A stretch of 64,000 nucleotides of DNA, from NCBI RefSeq assembly GCF_003254395.2, contig NC_037645.1, forward strand, positions 6,700,906-6,764,905. The letters are read 5' to 3'. Below, piece by piece: positions 1-13,900 of the stretch. Every line of letters starts with the position of its first letter. Positions within the stretch are counted from its first letter, which is position 1. The position numbers were made by a program, and so were the translations under genes. The notes below the pieces were generated by a model. The model searched no databases. It saw only the letters and a program-made list of their open reading frames with translations, and was not told the DNA's origin. Origin of the DNA: Apis mellifera. Taxonomy: Eukaryota; Arthropoda; Insecta; Hymenoptera; Apidae.

Positions 1-3000
1 TATCACAAAATGATTTTATCTAGTATGGTATCTAGCTGAAGATGTAACTGAAAATATATTATTAGTTAATATAATCGTATTGTCAATTAAATTTTGTTTA
101 TATTATTCATAAATAAAGTTTTATAATTGGAAAATTTTTCAGGTTGTTTTTTTTTAAATTTTATAATTTTTTTTATTAATATTATATAATATTATTAATA
201 TTTACTAATATAATTAAAATTTATTAAAAATTAAAAAAATGAAAATTTAAAAATAATAAGAATTGTTAATCATCAATTGTTAATTGTTAATTTGTAACTT
301 TAAAATTAAAATTCTATTTATTGTATACAAATATATGTTACATTAAGTGAATACTGTTGATGACTAAAACTAATTTATATTAAATCCGAGAATAGATTCA
401 AATAGTATATAATTATATGACAGAGAATTTTAATACTCGATCATTAATCAAATAGATTATTGAATACTCATTATAATCACTAATTGTCATTATATATCAT
501 ACATTCAAATCATTAATCATTAAATGTATTAAGTGTTGATATTATATACAAAATTATATACTTCAATAGGAAATAAATCAAGAAAATTCCATTAAAGAAA
601 ATTTTTCTACATTAAAGAAAATAATTCATAAAAAACAATAAGAAAATTGTTATTTCGAATGAAACACCTAAAGAATATTATCACAAGTAGAAAAAATGAA
701 AAAAAAAAAAATACCACATATGGATAGTAATAAGTAAAAGTAAATTTATCATGTACAAAACTTAAAATTATTTGTTATTATAATAAAATAAAAAAATTTG
801 TTTAGAAAGTTTAAAAAATTTTCAAAACATATATATTATAATATACAAGTGAAAAATTTAATCCAATTTATTAAAAATGTCATTTAAGAAAAGAAAAAAA
901 AAATTGCACACACAACATGATACATAACCTCTTGAAGTCATCGATAAAATCAATCTAATTGCTCTGTTAAACAAATTTTCTTCAAATTTCATCTTTATTT
1001 ATGAAAGATTCTATTTAATGATGGTTTATATATTCGAATCAAATTTGCCGTTAATGAGAAAGGGAATCCAGAAAAATATTATTCATGAAATCGATCTCAT
1101 TTACTTTTTCTATCGATTGTTCGTTGAATGAACAGAACAAAAGGCTAAACAATAGTTTCAACTTGTCCAATCCGTAGAAGCTGCAATAACCATGAACGTG
1201 ATTAATTAAAACTGATGGATTCATCGATGAAAAAACGCATATACACAATTTCCTAATCCCTTTCTTTCCTATTTAGTAAGGTTAAGAATCGAAAGGAATA
1301 TAATTCGGTCTTGAAATAATTAATAAACTTACGCAAAAGAAGAAAATTATTGTTTCACTTCGTACAATATTTCTAACTTCACTGTATACCATAGAGAGCT
1401 TGAATTTTTCTTTGAATCTTGAAACTCGTGTTTTCTAATTAACCTGCCATCACGTTTTTCCCTTCTTCTTTTAACGGAAAACTGATAACATACCTTTGAA
1501 CCGCTATTGGTGGGATCGACTTAACTTTCGTTTTCTCATTGGTTGCCTGTTCCCACTGGGATCAATTAACAGCCTCCTAGTAACTTTTTTATTATTTCAG
1601 TAAATTTGGCAAGTGTAACTAAATGAGAAATTGTGTAGAAATAAAAAGAAATAAAAAGAAAATGAAATAAAAATAAAAAGAAAAATCTTTTATTAATGAT
1701 CAATGATTTGTGATAAAACTCTAATATTTAAAAGTATCTAGATCAATTAAATACAAAAATACATAAATTGAAAAAAATAAATATAATATTAAATATTCTA
1801 TTTTATAAAAAACTTATTGAAATTGAGGTTATATATTATTTTGTTTATATCAAATAAATTTCAAAAATATAAATATAACACAATTGGAAGATGAAATATA
1901 TTGTTCTTTTTTTTTATTTTTTTGATTTTCTATCTTGGTTAATATATGTTTATTAGAAGAAAAAACTAATATAACTAATTAATATAATAAAGAAAGTTGT
2001 ACTTCATCAGTATAGAAGCTAGTAATAAAGCAAATTAAATTACTCTTCTTATAGTTTATTGAGCTTTAAAGAAGGTTTATATTAATTTTATAAGTGATTA
2101 ATGTAAAAACTTGGAAGAATTTATAGAGTAGTTGGAGAATAAAATTATGCATATACATGCATATACTTATTTTATCTTACCAACTTTTCTACAAGAGAAT
2201 TTTGAATAAAATAAGTATATCAATGATCATCCAATCCAATATAATATTGACCGATTTAAAATATAATTTATAATAATATATAATATATTGAAAAATAAAA
2301 AAATATTTTTTTCTCTTATCTCTATTATTTCTCTGATCTTTTGTTTTAAAAAATGTTTCATTATGATGAATGAAATAATATAAAAGTGAAAGAAAATTCT
2401 ATATTTTCCTTTGTAAAATGAAAATTTAACAAGGATTTGAATATAACTGCTCATATAGGCACAGACAGAATTTTTTAGTATCTTCTCATTTTATTTCTGT
2501 GTTCATATTTCATCTAAAATTAATTCTTTTTAATTTATTTTTATATAATTTAAGTAAAAAAATAAATAATTATATTTTTATCAATACATTCTAATATTTA
2601 TTATAATTTCTTATAATTTTTTCAAAATATTTACAAAAAACAAGAATAAATTCTAAGAAAAAAGTTTCAAATAATTTAAATTATATTAAATATTAAATAT
2701 AGAATACAATAAAGATTTTTTGAAATATTTAAGTATTTAAGTATTATTTCCATTAAGTAAAACAGGTATCAAATGCATTGCATTTTTAAGAAGCTTTTTC
2801 CAATGATTGGATATGTTTTTACAAGACGAATGAACGAATTTATCTTCATGGCACTTAGTACAATACAGTGGTTCCTATCATACGAGATTTCTACCCTGTA
2901 AATGGGTGAACAATCCAACCAGACTGGCGGAGCGGATATTTTCCGCGACAATGACTCGCGAAACGACAAACGCTGTCGATAAAACGAGGCGAGGTACACG

Positions 3001-6000
3001 TTAATGGCGGGATTATCAGGACGATTTATTAGTATAATTTTAACGGTATTATAACGGTCGAAACGGTTGAGATATATTAATGGAATTAATAATCGGAGAA
3101 GTAATATTCATTGGTAGAATCCCATCCCTTGTTAGTTGGATATATATTTGTACAGGTTTTCAGATTAACTGGTTCTGGTAATCTTGAACGTTTCCAGTCC
3201 CATAATGCTATTAAATCATGCAAGAAAGCTTTTTTGGATATTTTTCATGTATTTGTCTGTGAAATTGCTTTATAAAGTTTTTTTTTTTCAGATTTGGAAT
3301 TTTGATTTTTGAAAATTGTTTATTCATGAGATTTTGAAAATGAAAATGAAATTTCTGAAAAAAAAAAGAATTTTATTAAATCTTAGTATTGTTAGAATAT
3401 ATAATATATATAAAATCTTTTTATATATTGTTACAATTTTTTTTATGTATTAACCATTTTAAATTTGGAATTTTGATTTCTGAGATTTATTTATTTATGG
3501 GATTTTGAAAATAAAATTTCATTTTTTAATAATGTGAAATTTAATAATAGTGTTCAAATATATTTCATAAAATTTTTCTTAAATTAATTCAACTTACTTT
3601 ATAAGTAATGTCCAATATTAGTTAATATTGATAGTTCACTAATATCAGTTTCTAGCTAGACTGTATATTCACTTGATAAACAATAATATATTATTTTTCT
3701 AATCACTGAGCAAAATTATCAAAAGTTTTAAAACTCATTCTTCGTTCAACAATATTTAATTTTACAAAAAATTATTTTTAACCTTTTTTTTTATAAATAA
3801 TCCATAAAATATTCCTTTGATATTTTTTATAATTTATCCATGTTTCTGTAACAGATTTATAATAATTAAAAAATTTTTATTTTCGAGCAGATATATTCTT
3901 TAAAAAATAGAAAGAAATATTAATTTTTTTTCTTTTAATTGGAAGAATAGATATAAATAAGCATTGTTCATCAATAATTAAGAATAAAAGAATAAAAAAT
4001 AAGCCTGTTTTGATTGTATGGATGGTTAAGATTAAAGATCAAGGAAGATCTTTAAATAAAAGAAAGCTGTCTTTGAAAGCCAGGTATTTCTTGATACTAA
4101 CATTCATAAGGAAGAGACTTCTATATCGCGGTTTGACTTCTCTATTTATGAACTGCTACGGACATAACCTAAAAATGGGGCATCGCTCTTAAGAATTCAT
4201 GTCATGACTACGTCTTATACATATAAACTTATTGAGGCTGCCTCCAAAACATGGTACCAAACAGAAAGCGTTTTCCTGGAATTCAAGATAACTATTCTCA
4301 TAAACAACTATTTTATCTTTTTTTTTTTACAAATTATTTAAATATAGTTTTCGAACTACTATGATTGGTATACACTCTAAATGTCATAAAACTACAAAAA
4401 TTTTAAAAATCTTATTTAAAAAATATTAATATCAATAAAGGTAAAATAATAATATGGTATAATTATATAGTAAAATAAAAATTTTTGTTTTGATATCGAA
4501 ATAGTTGAAAACGTACATGTCAGTTATTTTTATAAAATATTTTATATCCTTTTAAAAATCTTTAATTTTTGAAAATATTTTTTATTTTTTAAAAAATTAG
4601 ATAACACTAATTAATTTTATTTTGAAATATTTTCCTTTCCGAAAAAATTATATTTTTTGAAGGAAAAATAGAGTAAAAAATTTGTTTTAAAAAAAAATCA
4701 TATTTTCTTGAAACAAACAAACAATATATAATAAAAGTAAAAAGAAAAGTTAAAAAAAACAAAAGAATGGTTCGGATTTAAAAATTTGCTGAAGCCTGGA
4801 AATGGATGATTCTTCACCAGTGAACATTCCGCAAGCTAGTAAATATTTGCTGGCAAAAAACGAGACGGAAGCCAGGATATAAAATAAACGTTTGTTTTAA
4901 TGCTAATGAGAAGAAGTATAATACCCGGTGATGCATCATCATTGGCCGGACGCGATAACGTCGAGTATCATTTAGGTATTATTGTAAAACATATTACCAG
5001 TGATTTCCAGCTATATATTTTTCCCCATGCCATCAGGTGACAGTTAGAGAGCATGCATTAAATAAATCAAAAGTATCTCATAGCAAGCTAATGAGAGATG
5101 ACAAACATTCTGAAAAATTTGTCTGTTTTTAATTTAATATTTGATATCATGTGAAAGATAATATATATTGGATGCATCTGTAAAAAAATAAATATTCTTC
5201 ATTAAAAATAAAGAAATAATTTAAAGATATTGGATAGATTTAATAATATTCAATAAAATTATTATAAGATTAAATAAAATATAAAAATATTAAATAAAAA
5301 GAAAAGAAAGAAAAAAATAAAAATTAAATCCTTTAAAAAAAAAAATACTTATATGCTTACTCTGACGATTTTCTCACGATACTTTGATCACTTAATGACT
5401 CGTAAGAGGCTCTCTTAATCATATCATTTTTTTTAATTTTTGATGTATCGAAAGTTTTCTCAAAGACTTCAGTATCATTTGGTTCCCTTTAGATCATTAT
5501 TTCGATTCAATTTCCAATTTTAATTATAATCGTTTAAAATAATAAAATTGCATAATTATAGATTATGCTACAATAAGATTTATATTATAATTTGTCTATA
5601 TTTCAAACTTGATACGATTCTCGATAATGAATTTGGAAATCTTCTGTCTCATTATGAATATTCTAATACAAAAATATAAAAATATTCCAAATATTTTTTA
5701 TTTGTGTGAAGATATGCTAGATAGGTTAGGTCTTTTTTCTCCATTATTTTTCTCCTTTTCTTCTTTTCACCAGACACATGTTTTTAAACGATCTCTCACC
5801 ATTATTTTCCTATCTCATCGAAGTCCTTAATTATTTTCCGGGATTTGGAAAAAGCGTAGGGCATCTATTATCCTGCGAACAATAACTCCGTCATCGACGA
5901 AGTGACACCGTTTTGTGGACATTGTTGAATGAATTATGTACGCCGCTCGAAACAATTGAGATTACGTGGAATCAGACGCCGAAGCAAATTGCATTCGCTA

Positions 6001-9000
6001 TGCCCGAGAAATTTGTGTTCGTCGTTGTAGAATCGTCTCACGCGACAAATTTTCGATCCAGGACAGTAGTTTCATCGTTTCGTGCGAAATAAAAAAGCAG
6101 CTATATTGGATGATGGTATAGAATTCACATAACCTAAATTTAGCTAATGTTGAAGTTGGTAAAGTATCAAAAACTTTTGATACCATATACTTATATGTTT
6201 TGATATTATGTGACGTGTAAAAACTAAATATATATAGAAAAACATAAGAAAAGTTAAATATAATCTAAATATGACCTAAATTCTTCTTTTACTTTATCTT
6301 AAAACTTTCTTCTAATATTGCTTATTATTATATGTTTATTATTATTTATTATTATGTTTTATAAGAATTTAATTTAAATTTATTTTAAATCTAATTCAAT
6401 TCAAGCTCAAGTTAAATCTAAATTCAAATAAGATTCATAAATATGAACAATAGAACAAATATTGTATTCTTTGATTGACTTTTAAAACACAAAGTATAAA
6501 AACATGAAATACTATCAGCCAATATATTGATCAAAAATATTTATCGATTCAAAATTAATTTTAATTCCAAAAATTTATCTTTATAACGTGCGATAAATAT
6601 TTAATCTTATCATCATTTTAAGAATAATAGAAAGTGCCAAAAACTACAAGTAAAATACTTAACCTCAATAAAAATTACAGAGCATTCCTATTCAGGTAAG
6701 TCGACAAACCACATTTCGTTTTTAAAAATAAAATATTGTGCAAAATATTTTCATTGTAGAAAGAAAGGAGGAGATATAATTCGGAAAAAAGAAAAAAGAA
6801 AAAGAATACTTACTTCCGTTTAAAACTACTAGAACTTACGACAACGTGCGCCTAACCTACAAACCGGCTGCTATTGTTTTTCCGCCGATGCGATTACCGT
6901 TCATTAGCGAGGCTATCGTGTACGGAACGAGAGCAATTATTGTCATTGGGGAGAACGCGTGTTTCGCCTGTGAACGTTCCTTTGTCCCCGGAACGATTTA
7001 TCCCGAGGCAATGCGCGCGAGCGCGGACGACGTTCGCTTTTTAAATACGGTTCCGCCTTTTTGTCTCGTTTTCTACAAATATCGAAATACCTGGCCGTAG
7101 CGAGATTCGCCCTCCATCGAACGTTTTCTCCCTTTTTCCCCGACCGACCATTGAAACCTTTAGAAATACCTTCCTTCTTTGTCAGGATTGCAATATCCCC
7201 ACCTCCACCTAAATCGACGTTCTCCGCTTTTTCTCCCACCCTCCGACCCCGTACTACCAATTCTACCGTTCTTTTCGACGTAGTACCCGCGAATGCATCG
7301 AACGTTTTTCTGCACTCGTGAGCCGGAATCGCGGGAACGAGGCGGAAAAGACCGGGCTTGTTGTCAGCTAATGGATCGATGAAGAATCAAAGAGACCCAG
7401 TTTTTCGCTATTCACTTTATTGGTTGAATATTACTGTCTGGAAACACTAGCCGTGTCTTAATGGTTTGTCGTGAATGTTTTGAGAGAATGTACTATACCG
7501 AGATGAGAAAATCGTCAGTGCTCGCAGAAAAGCAAGAAAGATATAATAGATGAAAACGTATATGGTACGATTGTAAATTAGTAAGTGAATATTTTTTTAA
7601 GAAATTAAATAAGATTTATTATGATACGATGCAAGGTTATATACTTTTATGTATACTTTTTATGTATTGAAATTGATAGGATTATCAGGTATTAGAAATA
7701 TAAATATTTCTTTATAGATATAGATAATTATAATTTTTTATTTTGTATATGCTATAAGTATTTGATATATTTGTATTTTCTATATTAATGTTATATGATC
7801 TTTTTTGATTATAATTTCACTTGTAATAACTTACCTAACCTAAGAACATATTTTCTTTTATGTAAAAAAATTAAAAAAAATTAACATGAGATTTTGAATT
7901 AAATAGTGAGAATTGATTTGATATATTTAAAATGAAAAGTATGACAATATAATTATTTTAAAATAAATAAGTGTTAAAAATCATTCATTAAAAATGATAA
8001 CATCAATTTTTTTTTGTAAATTGTATGTATATTTACATTATAAAATCTAGAATAATAAACATGATAAATTAATAAATCTTTAATCATGGTATATATATCA
8101 TTACTGAATTTGGATATTTTTTTCATGACTAATAAAGAAAACTACGTTCTCTTCATTGATTTCGTGAAACCTATATAACTCTAATTCAACACATGAAAGA
8201 GGTTAGGTTGCTAAAAGTACCGCCCAAATCAAAGTCGGTCATTGATTTGCTGATCGTGCTATTTCGAAAAAGTTTTCAATCAAGTTTGATTCCATAGAAT
8301 TTCTAAAGATAATCCAATAAACTTCAATAACTTTCCTCACAATATTAATTTGGCGTGCGATCAACGTGTATAAACTTTTCAATAGGCATGCATGTTCAAA
8401 ATAATTTTAACTGGTGAATATTGTGTCAAAATAACATCATATATATTACTGAATCTGTACAACATTGACCAAATATTTCGTGTTCTATATTTACTTTTAT
8501 TAAATCTCATATTTTTATTTATACTAATATATTGATATTTTTTTTTTTTTTTACAAATTCTTTATATAATTTGCGATATAATTTGATATAATCTGTCATT
8601 TCTCCAGCTACCGAATATAGAATTTTATTATTGAATATACATATTTTATTGTTAGATTTACTTTATATCCCAATCTGTTATTCATGCATTAACAGCATTG
8701 TAGTCTGAATATTTTTGTCTTATTTTTTCCTTTTAATAAATGAAAACTGTTGCAAAATGTATTAGATTCAATTTAATTCATTTGCATCTTTGCATATTTT
8801 TATCCAAGTTTTACTTATGCAACGGCAATAGCAATGGTATAAATTTACATAAATAATCATCAGTATAATCATCAGTTTTATCAAACGCAACTACGAAATA
8901 TTCAGTGTTCACGCGTTAATCATAGTTCGTTGGGCCTATCGATTACTATGCATCGAGACACCGTGCACTTATCCTACCACATTAACGTTGTCTTCCTCTA

Positions 9001-10876
9001 ATGATTATCAATGGAAAATTATGTTTCGTAATTACCTAACCCCTCTATTCCACGAGGTAGCTGGTAAATGATGAGATAACGGCGCGGGGAATTTTCATTA
9101 TTATATAGTGGAAATGATCTTGGTTTTATCGTGTTCAGAGCCGCTGTTCGAGTTTGATTGTTTTTCTTCACGCCATTGTGAGGGAGAATTGTTGAGACTT
9201 AACGTAGAAAACAGGGGCCCAAAGATGGTTGCCGGGATAAAGTTAAGCGAGCTTCGTAGATACGAGGGTAGGGATCTCTTAATTTCATCTGGAAACTTCA
9301 TCAAACTCCATCTTGGACACTGATGCTTCTTATGAAGGGAAAGGGTAACCAGTGTTGTCAATAACTTGATGTCTTTTCATAATCTTGTAACTAAGAACAT
9401 CATGTCTGTTTAAGGGAATTTTCTCCCTACATGATATGGATTAATATCGATATTTTTTTTACTATATTTTTATTCTTTATGAGATTATCTCGAAGTTGAA
9501 TCGTCACGTTCCTTGCTATTTATAAAGAAAAAATTCTTTATCAAAATTTTTTAGATATTATTATAATATACAAAGTTAAAAACAAATTAAGATCATTAAA
9601 AAAAAAAGAAACTATCGAACAATAATTATTTAATATAAAAACATCGAGCGAGTGAGAGCACCTGTAGTACATAGAAAGAATTGAAATATCGAGAATCAGT
9701 GATTCTCAATCGAATTCTCGTTTAGATAATGCGTTCCGATGTAACAGGTTGACTCGATTGATCACTTTGCAATAGTATAGAAATATTGTTTTCACAAGAG
9801 TATGTATCTCAATGTATGTTCTAATGAAAGGTGGCCACTTTTATCGAGCCGATAGTGTTCTCGCGTGGCAGGAAGCTATTTGTCGCCACGGGTCTGGACA
9901 CTGGCGTGACCAGGCCGAAAATTCGTGTGGTTGAAGGGTCACGAGTGTGGCCAATAACTCTTTCCTCGTCGACGAATTTCCCTTTTCTACTTAAAAAAAA
10001 AAAAAAAAACAGCCACACCCAAAGCATCATTCGTATTGCGAGAGCTTTCATTTTTTTCCTCTTCTTTTTTTTTCTTCTTTTTCTTTCTCTCTTTCTCCTC
10101 TCGATAATTCAAATACCGAGCGTGCGCGCTCCGTCGATTAGCCGGGTCACGTGAATCCAACTGCGAAAATCCCTAGGGAAAATCATTTTCTTCCCATGAT
10201 CCAAGTTTCTCCTGGGTATATTGGCCACGGTGTATCAGATCTGTCGTATATCTTCCAGAAAGATATTACTACGCTGTTACTTTTCTCGCGCGTATCTCGT
10301 ATCCTCTTAAAGCGTGAATAACCAAAGAAACGAGGGAAATCCATTTTTCTTCTTTACATTTGTGGAATATTTTTAGTGTTGGATATTTTTAGAAGTTTAC
10401 AAAAAGATGGTGATAACTCTTTTACGTTTTTAGATTATTTCCAACCTTATTGTTTTTTCATATCGTATAAATAAATAATTTTTTACTATCATTTTCTCCT
10501 TCTCTTTTTCCATTTCTTCCATTTCAACTTTAATTCAATAATATTCTATTAAATAAATAACGGATAACTTGTTTTTATTTAAATATTTTTATTCTACTTA
10601 TTATTCCATCATTGAAAAAATAAAATATTTTATGTTAAGCATATATAATTTTTTTTTATTCTTTATTTAAATATTTTTATTCTATATGTGTATATATATA
10701 TATAGATACTATACTTCGATCACCAGGAGTAAAGTGTTATACATTGATGGATTTTGCAGGATAGATTTAGGATACTCGATGCATGCTCCGCTTATCACCG
10801 CTTTTCGCCTCCGCATTTCCCGAACATTTACTTTCAATGCTTCCGCTACTTATCGGAAAATATTACACGACAAAAG
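1..10876. other. AT-rich gene-free region upstream of the beat-like gene
   Basis: About 10.9 kb with no reading frame that resembles a protein family. The short open frames are low-complexity or lie in AT-rich sequence. The first 6.8 kb is strongly AT-rich with A and T homopolymers. A GC-richer island lies at about 6,840-7,340, and smaller ones at about 2,900-3,010 and 9,100-9,330. Four copies of the octamer CCTAACCT or its complement occur at 5,723, 6,851, 7,834 and 8,200. A sequence at 6,685-6,700 reads as a splice acceptor directly followed by a consensus donor. Non-coding 5' exons of the beat-like gene could lie here but cannot be proven from sequence alone. Confidence 0.6.
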
Positions 10877-10931
10877 ATGAACACGCTTCTTTTATCCTTT
10901 AATTTCCTCCTCATCCTGTCATGTTCACCTT
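10877..10931 (+). CDS. beat-like: Putative signal-peptide first coding exon of the beat-like gene
   Basis: An ATG at 10877 opens MNTLLLSFNFLLILSCSP, a compact hydrophobic leader. The frame is cut after one base of the next codon by a good donor, GTAAGA, at 10932. The next recognised exon (acceptor AG at 35577-35578) needs exactly one base from upstream, so the joined codon is TAT and the mature protein follows as TVALRMLELVVPQ. The summed coding length with this exon is an exact multiple of three. A possible acceptor at 10758-10759 (TTTTGCAG) suggests a further non-coding 5' exon upstream. Another leader exon inside the 24.6-kb intron cannot be excluded, but none better was seen. Confidence 0.68.
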
Positions 10932-13900
10932 GTAAGATTTTTTTTTTTTGTTTTAAGTCCCGTTTACATTACGTTACAAAAATCTTTCGAAAATTTCGAA
11001 AAATTTTCCTCGATACAAAAAGATAATAACGATTGAACATTTAAATTGAATACGATGCAAAATCTTTGTTAACAAAGCTTACAATATGGTTTACGCGAGA
11101 TTGAGTTTCCTCGAAGGAAAAATCAGAAGAGAAAGAAGATCTGGAATAACAAAGAGAGGCAGTATAGGAGAGCAAGCATGTTTTTCCTATAACAATACGA
11201 ACTCTCTCTTCCTCCCTGCTCTTTCTCTCTCTCTCTACGTTTTCGCGTGAATCCCTACAATAACATCGGAGACCAAGTAATAACACCAGTTTCACCTGAG
11301 ATGCGAGGCAAATATAGCGTAGGGAGTTTCATCCTCGACCCAGAAGGAACTTTGTTTAACCGTTGTAACCAATGAAATTACACTTTTTGATCGTTGTCGC
11401 TTAATTGATTCATTAAACCTCAACCGGTATCGTCGGATTACAGGTACCTAACCAATTGGATTAAATTTTAATTACGGCACTTCGTTTCAAAGTATTTGAT
11501 TTCAATTTCCCGCACTTCTTGTATTTTACAGGATAGAAACCTAATTGGGAGAAAATTTTAAGGATACAGAACTTTCACAATCGAAATTCTCTAGAATTCT
11601 CTATTAGAACGTTATAATCAACTAACGAAAAGTTTCGAACGAATTGGATAGGATAAAAGAAAATCCCTAGAATACTACTAGATTCGTAATACATACGAAA
11701 ATACATATATACGTAATATATACAATTTACTTCATTAGAAAAATATTTTTAAAGAAACAATAAGAATCTAATTAGAAACCCTAAGATTTATTTATAATCT
11801 TAAAATCTGCTGAAACTAATTACAGAAATATTAAAATAATTTTTCTTAAAAATCGTTTTAAAATACATTCACGATGCGTTCGACGATACATTCGAAAACA
11901 GGAAATGGTTTACATGTCATTTTCCAATCGGCCTGGGAAAAGTAACATGCGAATCACCCTGTAGGAATGATGAAAGAACGCTATGTGGGAACGCGGTTTT
12001 CCATCGTGCGAGAAGGGCCTTTGTAACGCATTGAAACGCGGCTTATCGACGCCCACGAGGATTGCTGTTTCCGCCTATATTCCTGGTACAACTGTAGAAC
12101 AACACGAACCGGATACAGAGGGTGTGCGTGACAGCGGCAAAAAGGAGAGATAAAAAATTCTCAAGACGCGCAAAAGGACAAGTATTATTCGCCCGTCGTA
12201 CGCGAATCGCTACGCGAATTCTTGAACGCGCGACGTGCGTGCGCATTCGATCACGATATACAGTGGTGGCAGCTGCTTCTACGATGCAAATTCCCCCTAA
12301 TTGCAGATCGCAGTTCGCCGATAACGCGTTTACGGAAAGCTAATAAATTTCTCTAATAACAGGTCGCGACAAGAATTTATAATGAAGAAATTTACGTGGC
12401 CGGTTACTTCGAGTGCGCGTTGTGTATATAGATCATCTTCACGCGACCGCCATTTTCTCCTTTGGAACCGAGTTTGATCTTGGCCGTATTTCTCTGGGAG
12501 CTGATCGATATACCAGGTTAAGTTTACTTTAAATGATTAACATTGTGGTACTGGTAGATTAGGAGTGCCGAAAGTTAGGTTAGGTTCAAGTTCGTCCATA
12601 TCAATTCTGTGAAAATTTTACGCAATAGGTTAGCCATTTGCTATCATGATACGAAGTAGTATGATAGAAATTTTCATGTGTGATAAGTGTATAGAGCTAA
12701 CTTTGAAAAGTTAAAGTTTAATTTAATCGTATCTTCGATATAATTAGAATTACTATATTTATGTTAATCTTTCCAGGTTATGGTTATTCTCGTATAACGT
12801 GAAGTATTAACGAAAGTTTTTGACGCATAAGTGTATCGGCTAACCTCAAAAAATAATGGGAATAGTAAAAAAGTGAATGGTTTCAAGATAAAGGAATCAA
12901 ATACTATTTGGATATGGATGAAAGTTGATACATCTACATTGGCGTTGTCATCTGAATTGATCGTTATTCTTCGATGTTACTCTCTGAGCACATGGAAATC
13001 ATCTTAAAGGTTTGTCCTCCCATAAATACATCTTGCTCTTCTCTTTGTCTGGCCCGCGGCTTTAGGGAAAAGATGGAATGTTAGAGATACGTGGCTAAAA
13101 CAGAGAGAAGAGCCGATCCGTCGACGAAGGCGATGTCATCGTCGTTGTCTGTACGCACATTTACACGGAAGCCAATATTTGCACGGCAGAGTTGGCATCA
13201 GTTTCCTTTGGTCAGACCTCTCGATGCGGCGTCGTATTTATCGTGCAAACTAACGACGATCGCACCGAACTTCGATATCAAAGCGACGCTGTCAGACAGT
13301 AAACGACGAACTACTTGATCCGGATAAATAAAGCGAAGATAGCTGAGAAAGATACACTTACGGTTTGACGATTGATCGGACACAAATTTCTCACTTGATC
13401 ACTGGTCTCAGATTTCCCTTGAAAAGCTTCGAACTGTTTCTATTCAAACAACGACTTTAATTCTGTACTTCGATGGAAAGAAAAAAAAATTCTTCTTTAG
13501 AATAGAATTTTTTTAAAGTACTATAAACTTTAAATTTTTTAAAGCTTTTTTAATTTATAAGATAGCGAATAATTGTCTTAATTATCAGAATTTGTTAGCT
13601 CGAAAATTCTCAAAGTTCATCACGTTGACTTTTTATATCATTGGATAACATGATAGAAATGGGCGCCAAATTCAAATTTTCTTTCCAGTAAAGTTTTATT
13701 TGAGAAATTTTAATTCGTTTTTAATTAAATGGAATAAATTTAAAAATTTTATAGTTTGAATCTTAATTATGAAAAATGATGTGAAAGAGAATAGATTAAC
13801 TATTTATTTCTTTAGATATTAGGTCTTTAGGTCTTTATGAATATTATGAAGTTATATTAAATTATTTTATTTAGATTTAGAGTTTAATTATGAAAAATGT

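Noticed and set aside
8200..8250. Possible mariner-type terminal repeat starting TTAGGTTG
   Set aside because: Only a few bases resemble a mariner end; no partner inverted repeat, TA-flanked copy or transposase remnant was found nearby.
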